In this document: in pieces, positions 22,465-34,238 of the stretch
How the letters are laid out: every line of letters begins with the position of its first letter
Numbering within the stretch: the first letter of the stretch is position 1
Assembly: GCA_033807695.1 (NCBI GenBank)
Contig: CM066311.1
Span: 682,001 to 746,000 of the forward strand
Direction: 5' to 3'
Length of the DNA: 64,000 nt
Source: Daedaleopsis sinensis
Lineage: Eukaryota; Basidiomycota; Agaricomycetes; Polyporales; Polyporaceae
Notes under the pieces: model-generated
Databases searched by the model: none
Seen by the model: the letters and a program-made list of their open reading frames with translations, nothing else
Told to the model about the DNA's origin: nothing
Translations under genes and position numbers: made by a program

Positions 22465-23719
22465 ATGGACTCTCCCTCAGCCTACATTTCTACCGTACCT
22501 TCTCCTGCGTCTCTGCCCAACTTGAATTTGGTGACGCATTGCAACGGACGGCTATACATTGCGGTCTCTCCCGAACTACTCGTGCACTACCCGGATTCCC
22601 CTCATCGACTTGGGGTGCCCATCCCGGACTACCATGGATATATCATCCACGTTTCCGTTCCCCGTTCACAGATCAAGGAGTCAGTACTAGGCCCTTCAAT
22701 CCCAAGTAGCACAGTACGCTATGTCCTGGTGGAAGACGTGTACTCTGGTGAGTGCAATGATCATGGACTTGTGCGCGTTGTTTTGACGCATGTTATCTTC
22801 TACATCCTACCTGGACAATTGTCACGGCCAGCGTTGCAACTCAAGCTGGGTCAGCTTGTGCCCACTGCGCGGAAGAAGACCAAATATCCCGTGAGTGTTG
22901 ATTTATGACTACTATTTATAGCCGTCCGGTGCCAAGAGGCTTTGTGATGAAGATCTGTTAGATCGGCACTGTTACGGCGGGATTCATCTCGTACCCTCCG
23001 TCGCGTGTCCAGACCCGCGGTGGTGGGGTGCGGGCAATGACAGTACCCACGACGGAATCTGACTCTGACACTTATATATATGTTAGTGCGCGTCCTGCCG
23101 CCGTGCGAGGAAGAGGTGCAGTGGTGATAGGCCGGAATGCGCATCCTGTGCGCGTTCCGGAAAGCGTTGCTTCTACCAACACTCAAGCGCCGCGCCAGAC
23201 TCGATGTTCCACGAGACCCTCAATCCGGGTCTCGCATCCTCTACGTCCAACTCCCAATTGTCGTCTCCGAGTCGTGAGTGTCACTTTGTTTATTACAGGG
23301 CATCCATTTCAACGCTAAGCTTCCTGTCTATATGGTATGTAGTCGACTACTCTGCCGGTGGTAGCTACCCACCGTTGAACGTCGCCTTCACTTCCGGAGG
23401 CAACTACACCCAAGCTCCCCAATCTTTTATACTGCCGGGTACGGATGGCAGCAGCTGGAACGCTGCGCAGGCCTCTTCGTCGCTTATGACGGATCACAAT
23501 GGATCGTCGAACATGGCGAACTCAGCTGGCCAGACTTGGATGTCGATGGACAGCACACACATCTCGACCTCTTCCGCCACCTTCACCGTACCAGACGGTG
23601 GTAGCGTGTACGCACCGCAGCCGGGCTTGGACTTCGAATATGCTAACGACAAGGAGCCGCTTCAACAACATGCATACATCAGCACGCTCGAAGATACTAG
23701 CATGTCGTCTATTTACTAA
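22465..23719 (+). CDS. Zn(II)2Cys6 transcription factor with a long novel N-terminal region
   Basis: Model: 22465-22747, 22832-22890, 22962-23027, 23087-23273 and 23343-23719, giving 323 aa. The zinc cluster sits at the start of exon 4, directly after an acceptor: CASCRRARKRC, then SGDRPECASC and a last Cys in GKRCFYQH (C-x2-C-x6-C-x6-C-x2-C-x6-C). Before it are about 136 residues with no domain I know (core LYIAVSPELL, VPIPDYHGY, LGQLVPTARKKTKYP). The C-terminal part is Ser/Gly/Asn/Gln-rich and disordered, ending LEDTSMSSIY. The last intron (69 nt) is a multiple of three, so the frame is also open unspliced. A paralogue of exons 1-2 is at 1-477. The zinc cluster is certain as read; the join of exon 3 is the least certain step. 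Confidence 0.75.
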
Positions 23720-24322
23720 TGATCCCCGCGGTACGTGCTGCCACATTTGTCTGTAGGCCTAGTACGAGTTGACTTTCTCGCATAGGTCAATCATAGATAC
23801 CATGCATTCTCCCTGAGTTGTACCCGTGTGTCTGTTCTGCATTCGGTTCGAGTCCGTATCGTTTCCAGTGTGAGACCAACGTTCCCGAACGAGTTTCTCT
23901 TTCCTGACTGCTCAGTTTCCCTGCTCTTCTGCTGTCCTTACTCCTGCTCTTATGTACCACATAGCTCTGTTCTCTCAGCTTTTGTCTCATGCTGTTACTT
24001 GTTGTTGAACGATATATATCATCCGATCCTATCCGTAGCTTGATGACATGCTCCATAACTTGAAGATACCTCGATACACCACTGCTCCCGTGTAGTCATT
24101 TGCAGGTATTCCGACAGGTAGAGGGGTCGTACTACGTTGTACACTGATACTTCAAACGAGGTTATCACTGAAGTACTCAAGCTCGACCTACCTACTCTTG
24201 GAACATGACTAGTCGATGAACGTTTGTGTTATAGTACTTCAGATCGTACATACAAATCTCGTCGCTGTCACTACACACTCGCATTATCCGGAAAGCCTCT
24301 CACACTCGAGCTCAATTCAAAG
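23720..24322. other. intergenic between two convergent genes, no gene seen
   Basis: 3' flanks of the zinc-cluster gene (+) and the first DUF6533 gene (-). A sequence at about 23846-23860 resembles a tRNA B box but no tRNA folds. Confidence 0.4.
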
Positions 24323-26350
24323 TCAGACCTCCTTCGCGCTGATCGAGCTCAACTCGACCGTCTCCCCGCCTACAAGCAGACCCACAACGAGCGGATCGCT
24401 CGACGTCTCGACGCCCTCGTCCTCCATCTCCCAGCCCGTCTTCAAGCCGTCGTCGCTGCGCGCACCGCGTGCCGAGTATGAGTACGACGCCTGGCTCGCG
24501 CTGTAGAGCGTCTGCGAGCCGTGCGAAGAAGACGTGTACAGCGGCGCGCCCATGTTCCCGACGATGGCGGAAGAGAAGTGGATGGCGGAGAACGTGGTGG
24601 TGAAGTCCGACTGGGAGGGCGGGAGGACGCCGCCGCTCGAGTCGTAGTGGACATGGTTGGAGGAGAGGTAGACGCCGCGGAGGTTGAGCATGAAGCGGGT
24701 GAGAAAGATGACGGTAAACCTAGCCGCCGAGAAGTCGGAGGGTTTGGTGATGATGTTAGAGTGATGAGCACACAGTGAGTGCGAGTGCCGAGTACATACA
24801 CTTGATCAAAGTATGGCCACACGATGAACAACGAGAAGTTCTGATATGCTGCACGTCAGCTACTGTACGTTGCAACAAACAGAAGTGCGAAGCTTTACCG
24901 AGCCGACCTGATGGTGAAAGGAGATCGGTCAACGATTCCAATGAATCTGGCAGTCATTCTGTATACTCACTGAAACAGAGATGATCCCGAACGTTTGCAC
25001 GAACAGAATAGTGCTGTAGGTCATCGGGATATCAGCGCTCGGCACTCCGGTACGAGTACATTGACAGAGTTCAGCACGAGACTCACAGGAAGTACAGGGT
25101 ACCTATGACGTAGTCATAAGAAGCTTGCCAAAAGAAAGGCAGGAAGGGTCTTACCGTCTCTCAGAATAAGAGTGATATAGGGCGTATTCACTCCTAGCCT
25201 CTTTGACCCCCGTTTGATCCCGAACGTCTTGTACCAGGTCAGAATTAGCACCGCAGTATCTAGCGCGAGTCCAGCGGCTCTCGAGATGATTCCCACTGTT
25301 GCGTTCGACGCCGTCAGCGACGTTCAGGAGGATATAGTGATGCGTAGCATACAGCTACATAGCATATGTGGGTAAGCGAATCATCAAGATGTAGTATGAC
25401 GCTTACTTTGAATACACGACTGGGTCAAGATCAAACACGGCACCGCACCCGTACAGCGGCTCCCCAAACGCGATGGGAGTGTAATGTGTTTGAGTGTACT
25501 TCATAAAAGTAGTGAGCACCACGCCCGATAACTGAGAACCGACTGAGCAAGTGGCACGTACTATACTGATGATCGGTCTAATGGGTGTCAGGAGAGCGAT
25601 GAGCGCGACAGGCATCCAGTTGCTTCCCCATATGCCGCGTATTCGCAACATCATGAATACTAGAGAAGAAATAATGAGTTAGCAGTAGGAGCGGTACAAG
25701 TTCTATGCGAGACACGCACTTCCGAAAGACAAGTAGCTGATGTCTGTCAGAGTATCGTCGAGTCGCAGGACCGGAACACAGCTAGAGGTGACCATTGGGT
25801 GAGCGGGCGATCCGCAGTAAGAGGTGAAACACCTACGCCTATAATCGACTGTGATCAGCGGGCCATCAACCTTTTAAAAGAACAGGATAAGGTGCAGACT
25901 AACCTTGTCCTGGAGAGTGGGGAGGACCACGCTTGTCACCAGCACGATCCGCTCTGCGACCGCAACCCAGCGCGTGATGAGGAAGATAAGGGTCGCGCCA
26001 GAAAATCGCCGGCTCCATATCCGCTGGATCTCGTCCGTGAGCGTGAAGAGCGAGTCGGCGAAGAGGATGACTGCAGCGACGACCGGGAAGGCCGGATTAG
26101 GTGGACCCACACACATGCATGCACACACAAGGCACAGCTTGTCGAGCGTGTCTCAGGTGGCGGTACGTACCCGAAGATGCGATGATGCAGTAGTTCTCGA
26201 CTACCCTGTGCGCGAACGTTTGGTCAGTATAGGCTTGGTATAAGCGGACACGGGGACGATTCCTACTCGACACAACAGTAGATAGACTCACAGTCGCCCA
26301 TAAGCGTCGAGAATCTCTTGAGGGAGATCATCGTCAGAATCCGAAGACAT
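24323..26350 (-). CDS. DUF6533 seven-helix integral membrane protein, copy A
   Basis: Starts at 26350 (MSSDSDDDLPQEILDAYGRL) and ends at 24323, with about ten exons. The DUF6533 signature reads VILFADSLFTLTDEIQRIW, then FLITRW, and is followed by helices with MLRIRGIW, PIRPIISI, LTWYKTFGIKR and LILRDG. The C-terminal cytosolic tail starts FLTRFMLNLRGVYL and carries Ser-rich and acidic parts. Exon boundaries visible from the sequence include 26350-26292, an exon ending at 25904, a 2-nt exon at 25838-25837, an exon starting at 25781 and a 16-nt exon at 25102-25087 (GTLYF). The family is abundant in mushrooms and its function is unknown. Copy B at 28975 is its closest relative here and points away from it. 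Confidence 0.85.
25837..25838 (-). other. proposed 2-nt microexon (GC) of DUF6533 copy A
   Basis: Upstream intron 25903-25839 (65 nt, GTTAGT to ATAG), downstream intron 25836-25782 (55 nt, GTAGGT to CTAG). Including GC joins AAG-GC-C and gives K-A-C-V-P-V-L-R-L in frame. Skipping it loses the frame. Confidence 0.6.
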
Positions 26351-28974
26351 TCTCCGAGACTTGTAGACGGCGATCGCGATCGGGATGAGGGATGAGTTGC
26401 GAAGACCGTGGTCGGTCGGGTCGGTACTCCAGGATGATGTCGCATCGGAGGGAAAGAAAGTCGGTGCGTAAAATATATAGTCAGCTATAGTGATTAGCTC
26501 ACAATGGGCGCGCATATAACTGCCGCTGGTGGTGCTTTTGAACTTCTCTTGCTGATAGTGGTGTTAAACTCTAGGCGATATCCGGGTAGCCCGTCAGGCA
26601 CTGCGTTGACTACATCGGCGCTGCAGACGCTCGAATTAGTTCCGCTACTTCGGACGTGATCCCCGAGTGGTTTATGAAGTTGTAACTTCTTCCCTGTTAT
26701 CATACGGAGCTGCGAGCATGTGTGAACCAGGTAGGATGGAAAAACATGCCAAATATCGGCCATAGAGGAGAGGGACCGCTCAAGTCCCGCAACCCTTTAA
26801 GCTTTATCAGGATAGCGAGGTCCGAGCGCGCGCGCCCGGAGTCTGATGAGTCCAAACGCGGATTGTTCGGATCCTCCCCGCGGGGCCGTATCGACTCCGA
26901 GCGGTCGGTGGATGCTAAGTATCTCTAATCGACGGGTCTTGATCCTATGGGTCTTGCGCCCGTTGGTTGCGACAAGACGCGATTATTCTTGCAGTTCCTG
27001 AAGATATTTATCAGAAACAGCACTTCGATCTTGACTCACGCTGTTCAGGCATTGCAAGAACAATGTGAGCGATGACGAGCCTTGCGACGCCACAGTCATA
27101 CTGACCAACTATTCCCATCTTCCGATACCTGTGAACACTGCCGAGCTGGCATGTGTTGTACAGGCGCGGCACGACCTCCGCAACCGCCGTCCCTTTCGTC
27201 CAGTTCAGCGTGACGTGCTCCAGGTGAGGAAATCGATCTTCCCCGTCCTCAAGGATAGTTTGCTCTATGGCGGTAAGCCCGATCGCGTCGCCATCCGGGA
27301 GTAGATAGGTCCTTGTGAAACAGGTCAACTCGATTGTGACTGATAGAAGCATTGACGGCGAACAGCACAGGACGTCAGCGCACGCTACGCAAAGGACGGA
27401 GCTAAAGATGCGCATGTCGTAAGTGAATAAGAAGATTTGAAAATGAGTCGCCTGGAGAAAGGGCTGAGCGCATCCCAGCGCTCAGCGGGTACTATCGCTG
27501 TAAGTAGACACATATCAGGGTGACCGCAGTATGGCTAAACGGAGATATCTCAGGAACGCATGCGCGTCACGGTAGGAGACCGGCTACGAGAGGCTGAGTT
27601 AGAGAGTAGTGATATTATGCCCCAGGTTGAGCAGAAAGGCACTAGTCTTGGCAACGGCATTTCATCTAGCGCTCGACCTGTAAGGAGCGCAAGATGAAAG
27701 GATCCATTTTCAAGGATAGTTGCGCCTCCAACGACATTCAGGACGCTCATCACACGGAGCCCGGAGCAAGCAACGAAAGCGGATTTCACCAGTATGGACC
27801 TGGGTGACCTTGGACGCGTCGATATCCCGGAGTAAGATTCCAAAGAGTGACGGAGAACCGTGGCGAACAGAGCAGTTGTTCAGGACAACGAGCTTCAGCT
27901 GATAGTGGTCAATGGTCATTGTCCAATTTGCGTGTAAGGTGCCCCTGAGTATTCTCGGAGGAGACAGGCGAGGGATGTGTAGTCAGGAAGATAGGACCAC
28001 CTGCTTGAGAGATCAACATATGTGACGCCTATCGAAAGACAAATCCTCCAGAGAACCCAAGCGACCAAAAACGCTGGCATAACATTGATATCGCTTCAAA
28101 TGGCGCACTGCTTAGCCTGCAAATCCAGAAGCGTGAAGCGTTTCACGAGGAGAGCAGCGTGGAGACTTGAACAGAAACAGAGGAGGATGTCTTGAGAAGA
28201 CTGTGTGTAGACGAGCTTCAGCTTCAGCGTGGCCAAGAGGCGGGAAACATTCCTCCGCTGTCGACAAACGCACCAACACTGGCAATTGATCAGATCCTCG
28301 CTGATCTTCGTGCCTGTCTGGACATCCTACAGGACAGTTCACAGTGGTTTTGAAGGAATTTATCCTGTATAAAATCCGTATAAGCTAGATGCGCACGACT
28401 GGAGGCTTCGAAGCGTGAGCTTGAGGATCGGGCGTGGGCGGTGGACATAGAGGAACGTGAAGCGGCGACAGAATAAGTATGCTGCGCAGCGGCGATTGCC
28501 GGGATTGAATTCGAACTTACATACGCACTGACTGAGCGCCAAGATCCTTCTCTGCTGTTCTCATCATCCATGGTAACTCACATCTTGCTCAAGTCCGAAA
28601 ATTTGCATTCGTTCTCTAGACCAAGCGCGGTGAAGCGGTACCGTAGCTGCAGCATAATTACACCCACAGCAGCTTACAACAACTTCGTCACAGGCTATAT
28701 CCGATCAGCGCCTACGTTTATTCCTTCGATGCCAGGCTATCCTTGGCTATCACAGCCATCAGGAATTTGCACATTGTCGCCGCTCGCGCAGGCACCGACT
28801 AGCTATCGCTATGTCGCTAGAACGCTTCCGGTATATTTAGTCACACCTGGGTTCTCGCGACATTGCAAAAAGATGACTGTCTGCTCCTGATAAAGTGGCC
28901 TCGTCGCCCCGACACCTCTCCTCCTGACCACTCTCCCACCCACACGCACTCAACGCTCTGCTAGAGCTCCGCGA
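26351..28974 (-). other. region between divergent DUF6533 genes; F-box-protein-like remnants on the minus strand
   Basis: Besides the two promoters, minus-strand frames at 27011-27415, 27550-27919 and 28290-28571 look partly coding. One contains DGEDRFPHLEHVTLNW followed by a leucine-spaced stretch, as near the C terminus of many mushroom F-box/LRR proteins. Another has LVVLNNCSVRHGSPS. No complete F-box is seen, and joining the pieces needs splice sites I cannot fix. It may be one decayed or badly resolved gene. Confidence 0.25.
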
Positions 28975-30967
28975 ATGTCCTCCGACTCCGATGACTTGAC
29001 AGAAGAAATACTGGAGGCGTATGGACGACTGTGAGTTGACATTATTTGTGCCGCCCGCGTACCGCCCGGCTCCCAGCGTCCGACCAATGCCATGGCAATC
29101 CGAGCGGTGACGATCGGGAATGCTGGAAAATACTGACCGACGTTTGCTTTCAGCGTGGTGGAGAATTACTGTATCATCGCGTCCTCAGGTGAGTACTGCT
29201 ACCTGCCACCTACCTGAAGTGCTAATCCTAATCCCGAGCTGTGTTCCGTCCTCCACTTCAATTTGCCTCTTCTTGCCTCGCGTCTACTAGTCATCCTGTT
29301 TGCCGACGCCCTCCTCACCCTCACCGACGAGATTCACCGAATATGGCGTCGAAAGTTTACTGGTGCTACCCTCATATTCCTGATGACTCGCTGGGTCGCC
29401 GTCGCCGAACGCATTGTTCTTGTTGTCAGTGTGGTGTTGCCTACAGTAAAAGACAAGGTGTGTCGACCGTTCCTTTACTGGCAGTGCTTAGGTTGACCAT
29501 CATCCACGACATATACTCAGAGGTACGACTAAGGCCGCTGTGGAGATCTTGGAATGCACTCACAACTCTCGCTCCAGTTGCGTCCCGGTATTACGACTTG
29601 ACGACACGCTCACAGATATGACCTATCTAATGTTCGGACGTACGTACCACACATTCCTGTTCATTGACCCTCCTGAACTGACCCGCTCAACCTTCTTAGT
29701 CTTCGTGATGCTGCGCATACGAGGCGTCTGGGGAGATACTTGGATACCTGTAGCCCTCGTGGCGCTCCTCATGCCCATAAGACCTATCATCAGTGTCGTA
29801 AGTGGATTTACATATGTTGGACGACTGCCATCTGATTGTACAATGCCCCATAACCTAGTACATCCAAACCAACTATCTCCCGATCGCCTTCGGTGTTCCC
29901 CTGTATGGATGTGGAGGTGCAATCTTTTTGGACAGAGCATTGTATATGAGGTACGTCCGGTTGTCACGTCCGACAGTGTCGGTGTGTGGCTTATTTGAGT
30001 TATAGATGTGAGCGAAGTCGCTATCGTGTTCGTGTATGGTGCTAACTGCGCAATAGTGACCATAGTCTCAAAAGCGACTAGTATTGCAATAGATGCCGCC
30101 GCGGTACTCCTGACCTGGTACAAGACGTACGGAATCATGCGCGAGTCGAGAACGCTGGGGTTGAATACTCCTTACGCTACACTATTACTTCGAGATGGTA
30201 TGTCTGCCGTCATCCTCAGCTGGCAGATGATGACTCATTGGTGTGTGCACAGGTGCTCTATATTTCCTGTGAGTGCCGGCACAAGCATCGTGCTCTCCGA
30301 CCTCTGAACACGGTCCAGGATTATACTACTGGTACAGCTCCTCGGTATAATATCTATTACGGTGGGTCCCGCTGGCACTCTCCTCCGAAGACTGGTTCTT
30401 ACAGTGCCTTCCAACTAGGTCGGCTCGGTGCGGCTAGTTGCGCTCGTTCGACATCACTCAGCTGACAACCTCCCAGAATTTCTCGCTGTTCATAGTATGG
30501 CCTTACTTCGACCAAGTGTACGCTCCTAAGTTCTCGTTCTATCTCCCCACTTCCCACCACCGTTGACCTCCCTCGCCGTCACCAGGTTCACCGTGGTCTT
30601 CGTGAGCCGCTTCATGCTCAACCTCCGCGGCGTGTACCTCTCCGGCGGCGGCACGAGCCACACCACGAGCTCCGCCGCACACTCATCCCGCGACCCGACT
30701 GCGACGCTCTCGGACATCCACTTCTCCGCGAGCATCATCGGGAACCTAGGCGCCCCGCTATACTCGTCGTTCGGCTCGCACTCTCTCACCGACAGCTCCG
30801 AGTACGGCGCGTCGCCCGCAGCAGTGGGGGGCGGCTCGCTTTGGGGCGGGACAGACTGGGAGATGGAGGACGAGGCGCTCGAGACGTCGAGCGATCCGCT
30901 CTCCACGGGGTTGCTCAGGGACGAGGAGGAGTGCCGCCTGGAGATGTCGATGCGGATCGACGTTTGA
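28975..30967 (+). CDS. DUF6533 seven-helix integral membrane protein, copy B
   Basis: Starts MSSDSDDLTEEILEAYGRL at 28975 and ends at 30967. The DUF6533 motif is VILFADALLTLTDEIHRIW with FLMTRW. Later helices carry MLRIRGVW, MPIRPIISV, LLTWYKTYGIM and LLLRDG. The tail begins FVSRFMLNLRGVYL and is Ser-rich, ending LEMSMRIDV. Visible exon borders include the donor after 29457, a 2-nt exon at 29521-29522, an exon starting at 29578 and a 16-nt exon at 30253-30268. It is collinear with copy A over the whole length, with the same intron positions, so the pair is a full-length inverted duplication. It is probably a plasma-membrane or endomembrane protein; the ligand is unknown. Confidence 0.87.
29521..29522 (+). 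other. proposed 2-nt microexon (AG) of DUF6533 copy B
   Basis: Intron 29458-29520 (63 nt) ends in ACTCAG, AG follows, and the next donor GTACGA opens an intron to 29577 (55 nt). Inclusion gives AAG-AG-T, encoding K-S-C-V-P-V-L. Confidence 0.65.
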
Positions 30968-31607
30968 CGCGGACGCTGTGGGGGATTTCACAATTGTTTG
31001 AATATGTGTACGTGATAACAACACAGATGATTCGGGGGACTGACTCGCTCTCGCGTTGCAATGCCCGGAGCTTTAAAGACGCCCAACAGTTTGACTTATG
31101 ACGCGGTGCTGCTGTAGCTAGACAGATCTCGCCGTCTCAAGCCCTCCCGAGCCTCCTTTGCTTTTGCTTTGCAGAACCTTCGATCGTTGCCTGTGCCTCT
31201 CCATCGACTCGTCCTTGACCACGCTTGCAGTGCTTCCACTGTGAATAATCCATCTCTATACTTTCAGCGAGTTAATGCTCCTGCTACCCGACTAGGATGG
31301 ATTGACCAATATGCCGACCTATAGGCTCATCTCGCTGAACAGGACTAGGACTACTCTAGCCCTGAGAAGGTTGGGTTTTGGAAATTGACATATCTGGACC
31401 TATGACGACAATGTCTCCCAAATTGAGGAGTGTCGAGTTCCTTTTCAATTACACGATCATACAGTCTGCGAACCCCCTCGCGTCAGCATCGCCATTCGGG
31501 ACACGGCCAGACCCGATCGGACTCCCACTCGGATTCGACCGTTGTCCCTATTTATGGCGGTGTGACCGCTAGCTCCACCTCCAGTTTGTTTCTTCTCAAC
31601 CACCACC
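30968..31607. other. intergenic, no gene seen
   Basis: 3' flank of DUF6533 copy B and promoter of the dehydrogenase. No long frame or repeat. Confidence 0.45.
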
Positions 31608-32860
31608 ATGGCCGACGCAGTCCTAGGTTCTCTCACCGCAGGCAATCTGTTTGACTTGACGGGGGTTATTGCAGTCGTTACCGGAGGCGGCACGGTCGGT
31701 TTATGTTATCTTCTGCCTCTACACGACCACAGCTGATATTACTATACGACATCGTAGGGCATCGGGCTCATGATCAGCTCGACACTCCTCGCCAATGGTG
31801 CGACAGTGTACATCATAGGCCCGAAGCAGGATGACTTGGACCGGTGAGCAACCACTAGACCGTCAAATGCATGCTAGCTAGACAGACCTTTAGCATATCA
31901 AAAGTTTACAGCGATGCTGCTGCCGCTACAGGAAAGCCTGGGAGAATGCATGGCATCGCTGGCGACGTGAGACTGAAGGTAAGTATGCATCTCCTGGCCT
32001 CGTACTTCATGCTTCATGCTCAAGCACGCCGACACACCACCAGTCCGAGGCTCTGCGACTCGCCGATGAGGTTGGCAAGCGCGAGAAGCACATCACCGTT
32101 CTCTTCAACAATGCAGGGTGAGTGCATCTCTACTCCGTCATCGAGTTGGTATGTGAGTATCTGACGCACGCATCATCCATCCATCCAACTTTCCCAGCGT
32201 CATCTCGGGCTCGTTCCAGAAGCCAGCCGTCGCCTCAGCCTCCGCCTTCCGCAAGGCATACTTCGACGACGTCTCCGAGGAGTCCTTCGACCACAACATC
32301 CGCACGAACGCCATCGGCCCGTACTGGCTCACCTTCGCCTTCCTCCCGCTCCTCGAGGCCTGGAAGGCGAGCGCGCACGCGCCGCGCTTCGCGCCGCAGA
32401 TCGTAATGACCTCGAGCATGAACGGCTGGACGAAGGACCCCGCGACGGCCGGCTCCTCGTTCCCGTACATGTACTCCAAGTCCGCGATCGGGCACGCGAC
32501 CGCGAGCCTCGCGCACGAGCTCCTCCCGCTCGGCATCCGCGTGAACGGCATCGCGCCCGGCTTCTTCGTCACGGAGATGACCGCGCAGGGGACCGCGGAC
32601 GCGGCGGGGAACTCGAAGCTGAGGGAGAACCAGGCGGTGGCGTTCGACGTGCCCGTGTCCCGCCCGGTTGCGGAGGGCGTGCAGCGTGCGGGGACGAACA
32701 AGGATATAGCGGCGCTGGTGCTCTTCCTGGTGGCGAACTGGTTTGTGGACGGGGAGACGGTGCTGATCGATGGAGGGGTAAGTGCGAGACTGCAAATAGT
32801 GTGGTTCGTGTCTGACTAGTCGCTCGATAGACCCTCCTCAAACACCCGTCGTCATACTAG
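31608..32860 (+). CDS. short-chain dehydrogenase/reductase (SDR, NAD(P)-dependent)
   Basis: Six exons: 31608-31694, 31758-31843, 31894-31978, 32044-32117, 32198-32777 and 32831-32860, giving 313 aa. Classical SDR motifs are present. The cofactor-binding VVTGGGTGIG is split by the first intron. VLFNNAG follows, then the catalytic region with MTSSMNGW and PYMYSKSA, where Tyr and Lys are four apart. Then come GIRVNGIAPGFF and a C terminus ending VLIDGG-TLLKHPSSY. Reading through the last donor would give a different tail; splicing restores the usual DGGTLL ending. Such enzymes reduce or oxidise alcohols, ketones or sugars in the cytosol. The substrate cannot be told from sequence. The start has a CACCATGG context. 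A decayed fragment of a related gene is at 47709-47840. Confidence 0.92.
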
Positions 32861-34238
32861 ACCAGTAGAGGAACCGGCAAAAAATGGAACACACTGATTG
32901 GATCCGTACTGAATAGCTCTAAACAACCGTCAATCCATATCACATGCGATACGTCTCGCGAACATCATCCTGGAAGCGAGGAGATTTTCTTGACCGATAA
33001 CTGCAATAAGCTCACCTCATGCAGAAGTCGACGAACAAGTCGTTACGCTTGACCATCACTGATGTGAAGAGGGACCGGAGACGTGTTGCGTGCCTCCGTC
33101 CACAGGGTAGAATGCAGTTGCTGAAGGGTTGTACATGAGGTGTTCGCATGTTGGTATAAGTAGGAAGACGCGCTGTAAGTCGCCCCGCTCCATGGCGAGC
33201 GTCTTCTCAAAAGGTTCTTCAAGTTGCAGGAGGTCGCGTATGACCGCCATGGCTACGGCGATCTGCGACCCGTTGCAGTAAACCTATGCTACGTCGGGAA
33301 GAGGTTAGGGGATGGATGCACGAGGACGAGACGGACAATGACCGTTGGCAATCTCCGTGAGTGACACATTAATCTCACCGGGGACATCCATCTATGCAAG
33401 TGGGCATGCCACAGTTATCGCATATGCATCATAGATCGTATGCGCTAACAATGTGGCAACTCATCTCACGATAAAGGCATTTTGGGATGCAAGGTGCTTG
33501 CGCAGCGACACTTTCAGTGCAAAAAGCATATCATTTCCCGGTGAAATGAATTTTGCCACAGACAGAACATTCGGTCTTTGTTTTGAATGTCTTCTCAATA
33601 TGATGACTCCTCGCACAGACCAATGCCCCCGGTGTCTCCCAACCAACTTGGCTGGCGATAACCATCTGTAGGAGGTGATTAGCCTTTCACAGAGATCGCG
33701 CTGATTGTACAATGGCATGTGTGAGACAACCAGGATGATTGGCGACATTGTAGCAGATAACCCCGAAGCGTACCAGCAGAGATGGACGGGGCTCGACGGC
33801 CGTCATTTCTCTCGCTCTTGAGCCGGAAGGACGTGGCCCAGCAGATGGAGAGTGGGATAGCAATGCCGCTCAGCTGACTGTAGCCCGGGGGAGTAAAGTG
33901 AGCCTAATCTTGGTAGAATGGCAAGAGGCTCGTTGCAGGCAATAAGGGCGGGCTAATAGGAGGCGATCAGTTCGTGTTACCAACGAGCTCCAAGGGAATT
34001 GGGACCAGTTCACCCATCAGCAACGGACCAGTCTGGGCGTAAAACACAGAGATATACTAGATTGGCCGCGCGATCTCGCGCCATTCGCGGGAGACAAGGC
34101 TGTAAGCAGCGAGGATGTACCTTGAGCCTCTTGTTCAATTCAGAAGTCCACTGAACGCGGCTTGGGTAGCCATGGATGCTCGGGGTCTGACTCGGAGATA
34201 CTACTTATACCGTAGGCAAATCAATCGTGTCGGCTTTG
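32861..34238. other. no gene recognised
   Basis: Only short frames without known motifs. The one at 33461-33748 (-) is open for 95 codons but I do not recognise it. Confidence 0.35.

Noticed and set aside
23846..23860. GGTTCGAGTCC, a perfect match to a tRNA B box
   Set aside because: No A box upstream, and neither the T arm nor an acceptor stem pairs properly, so no tRNA folds.
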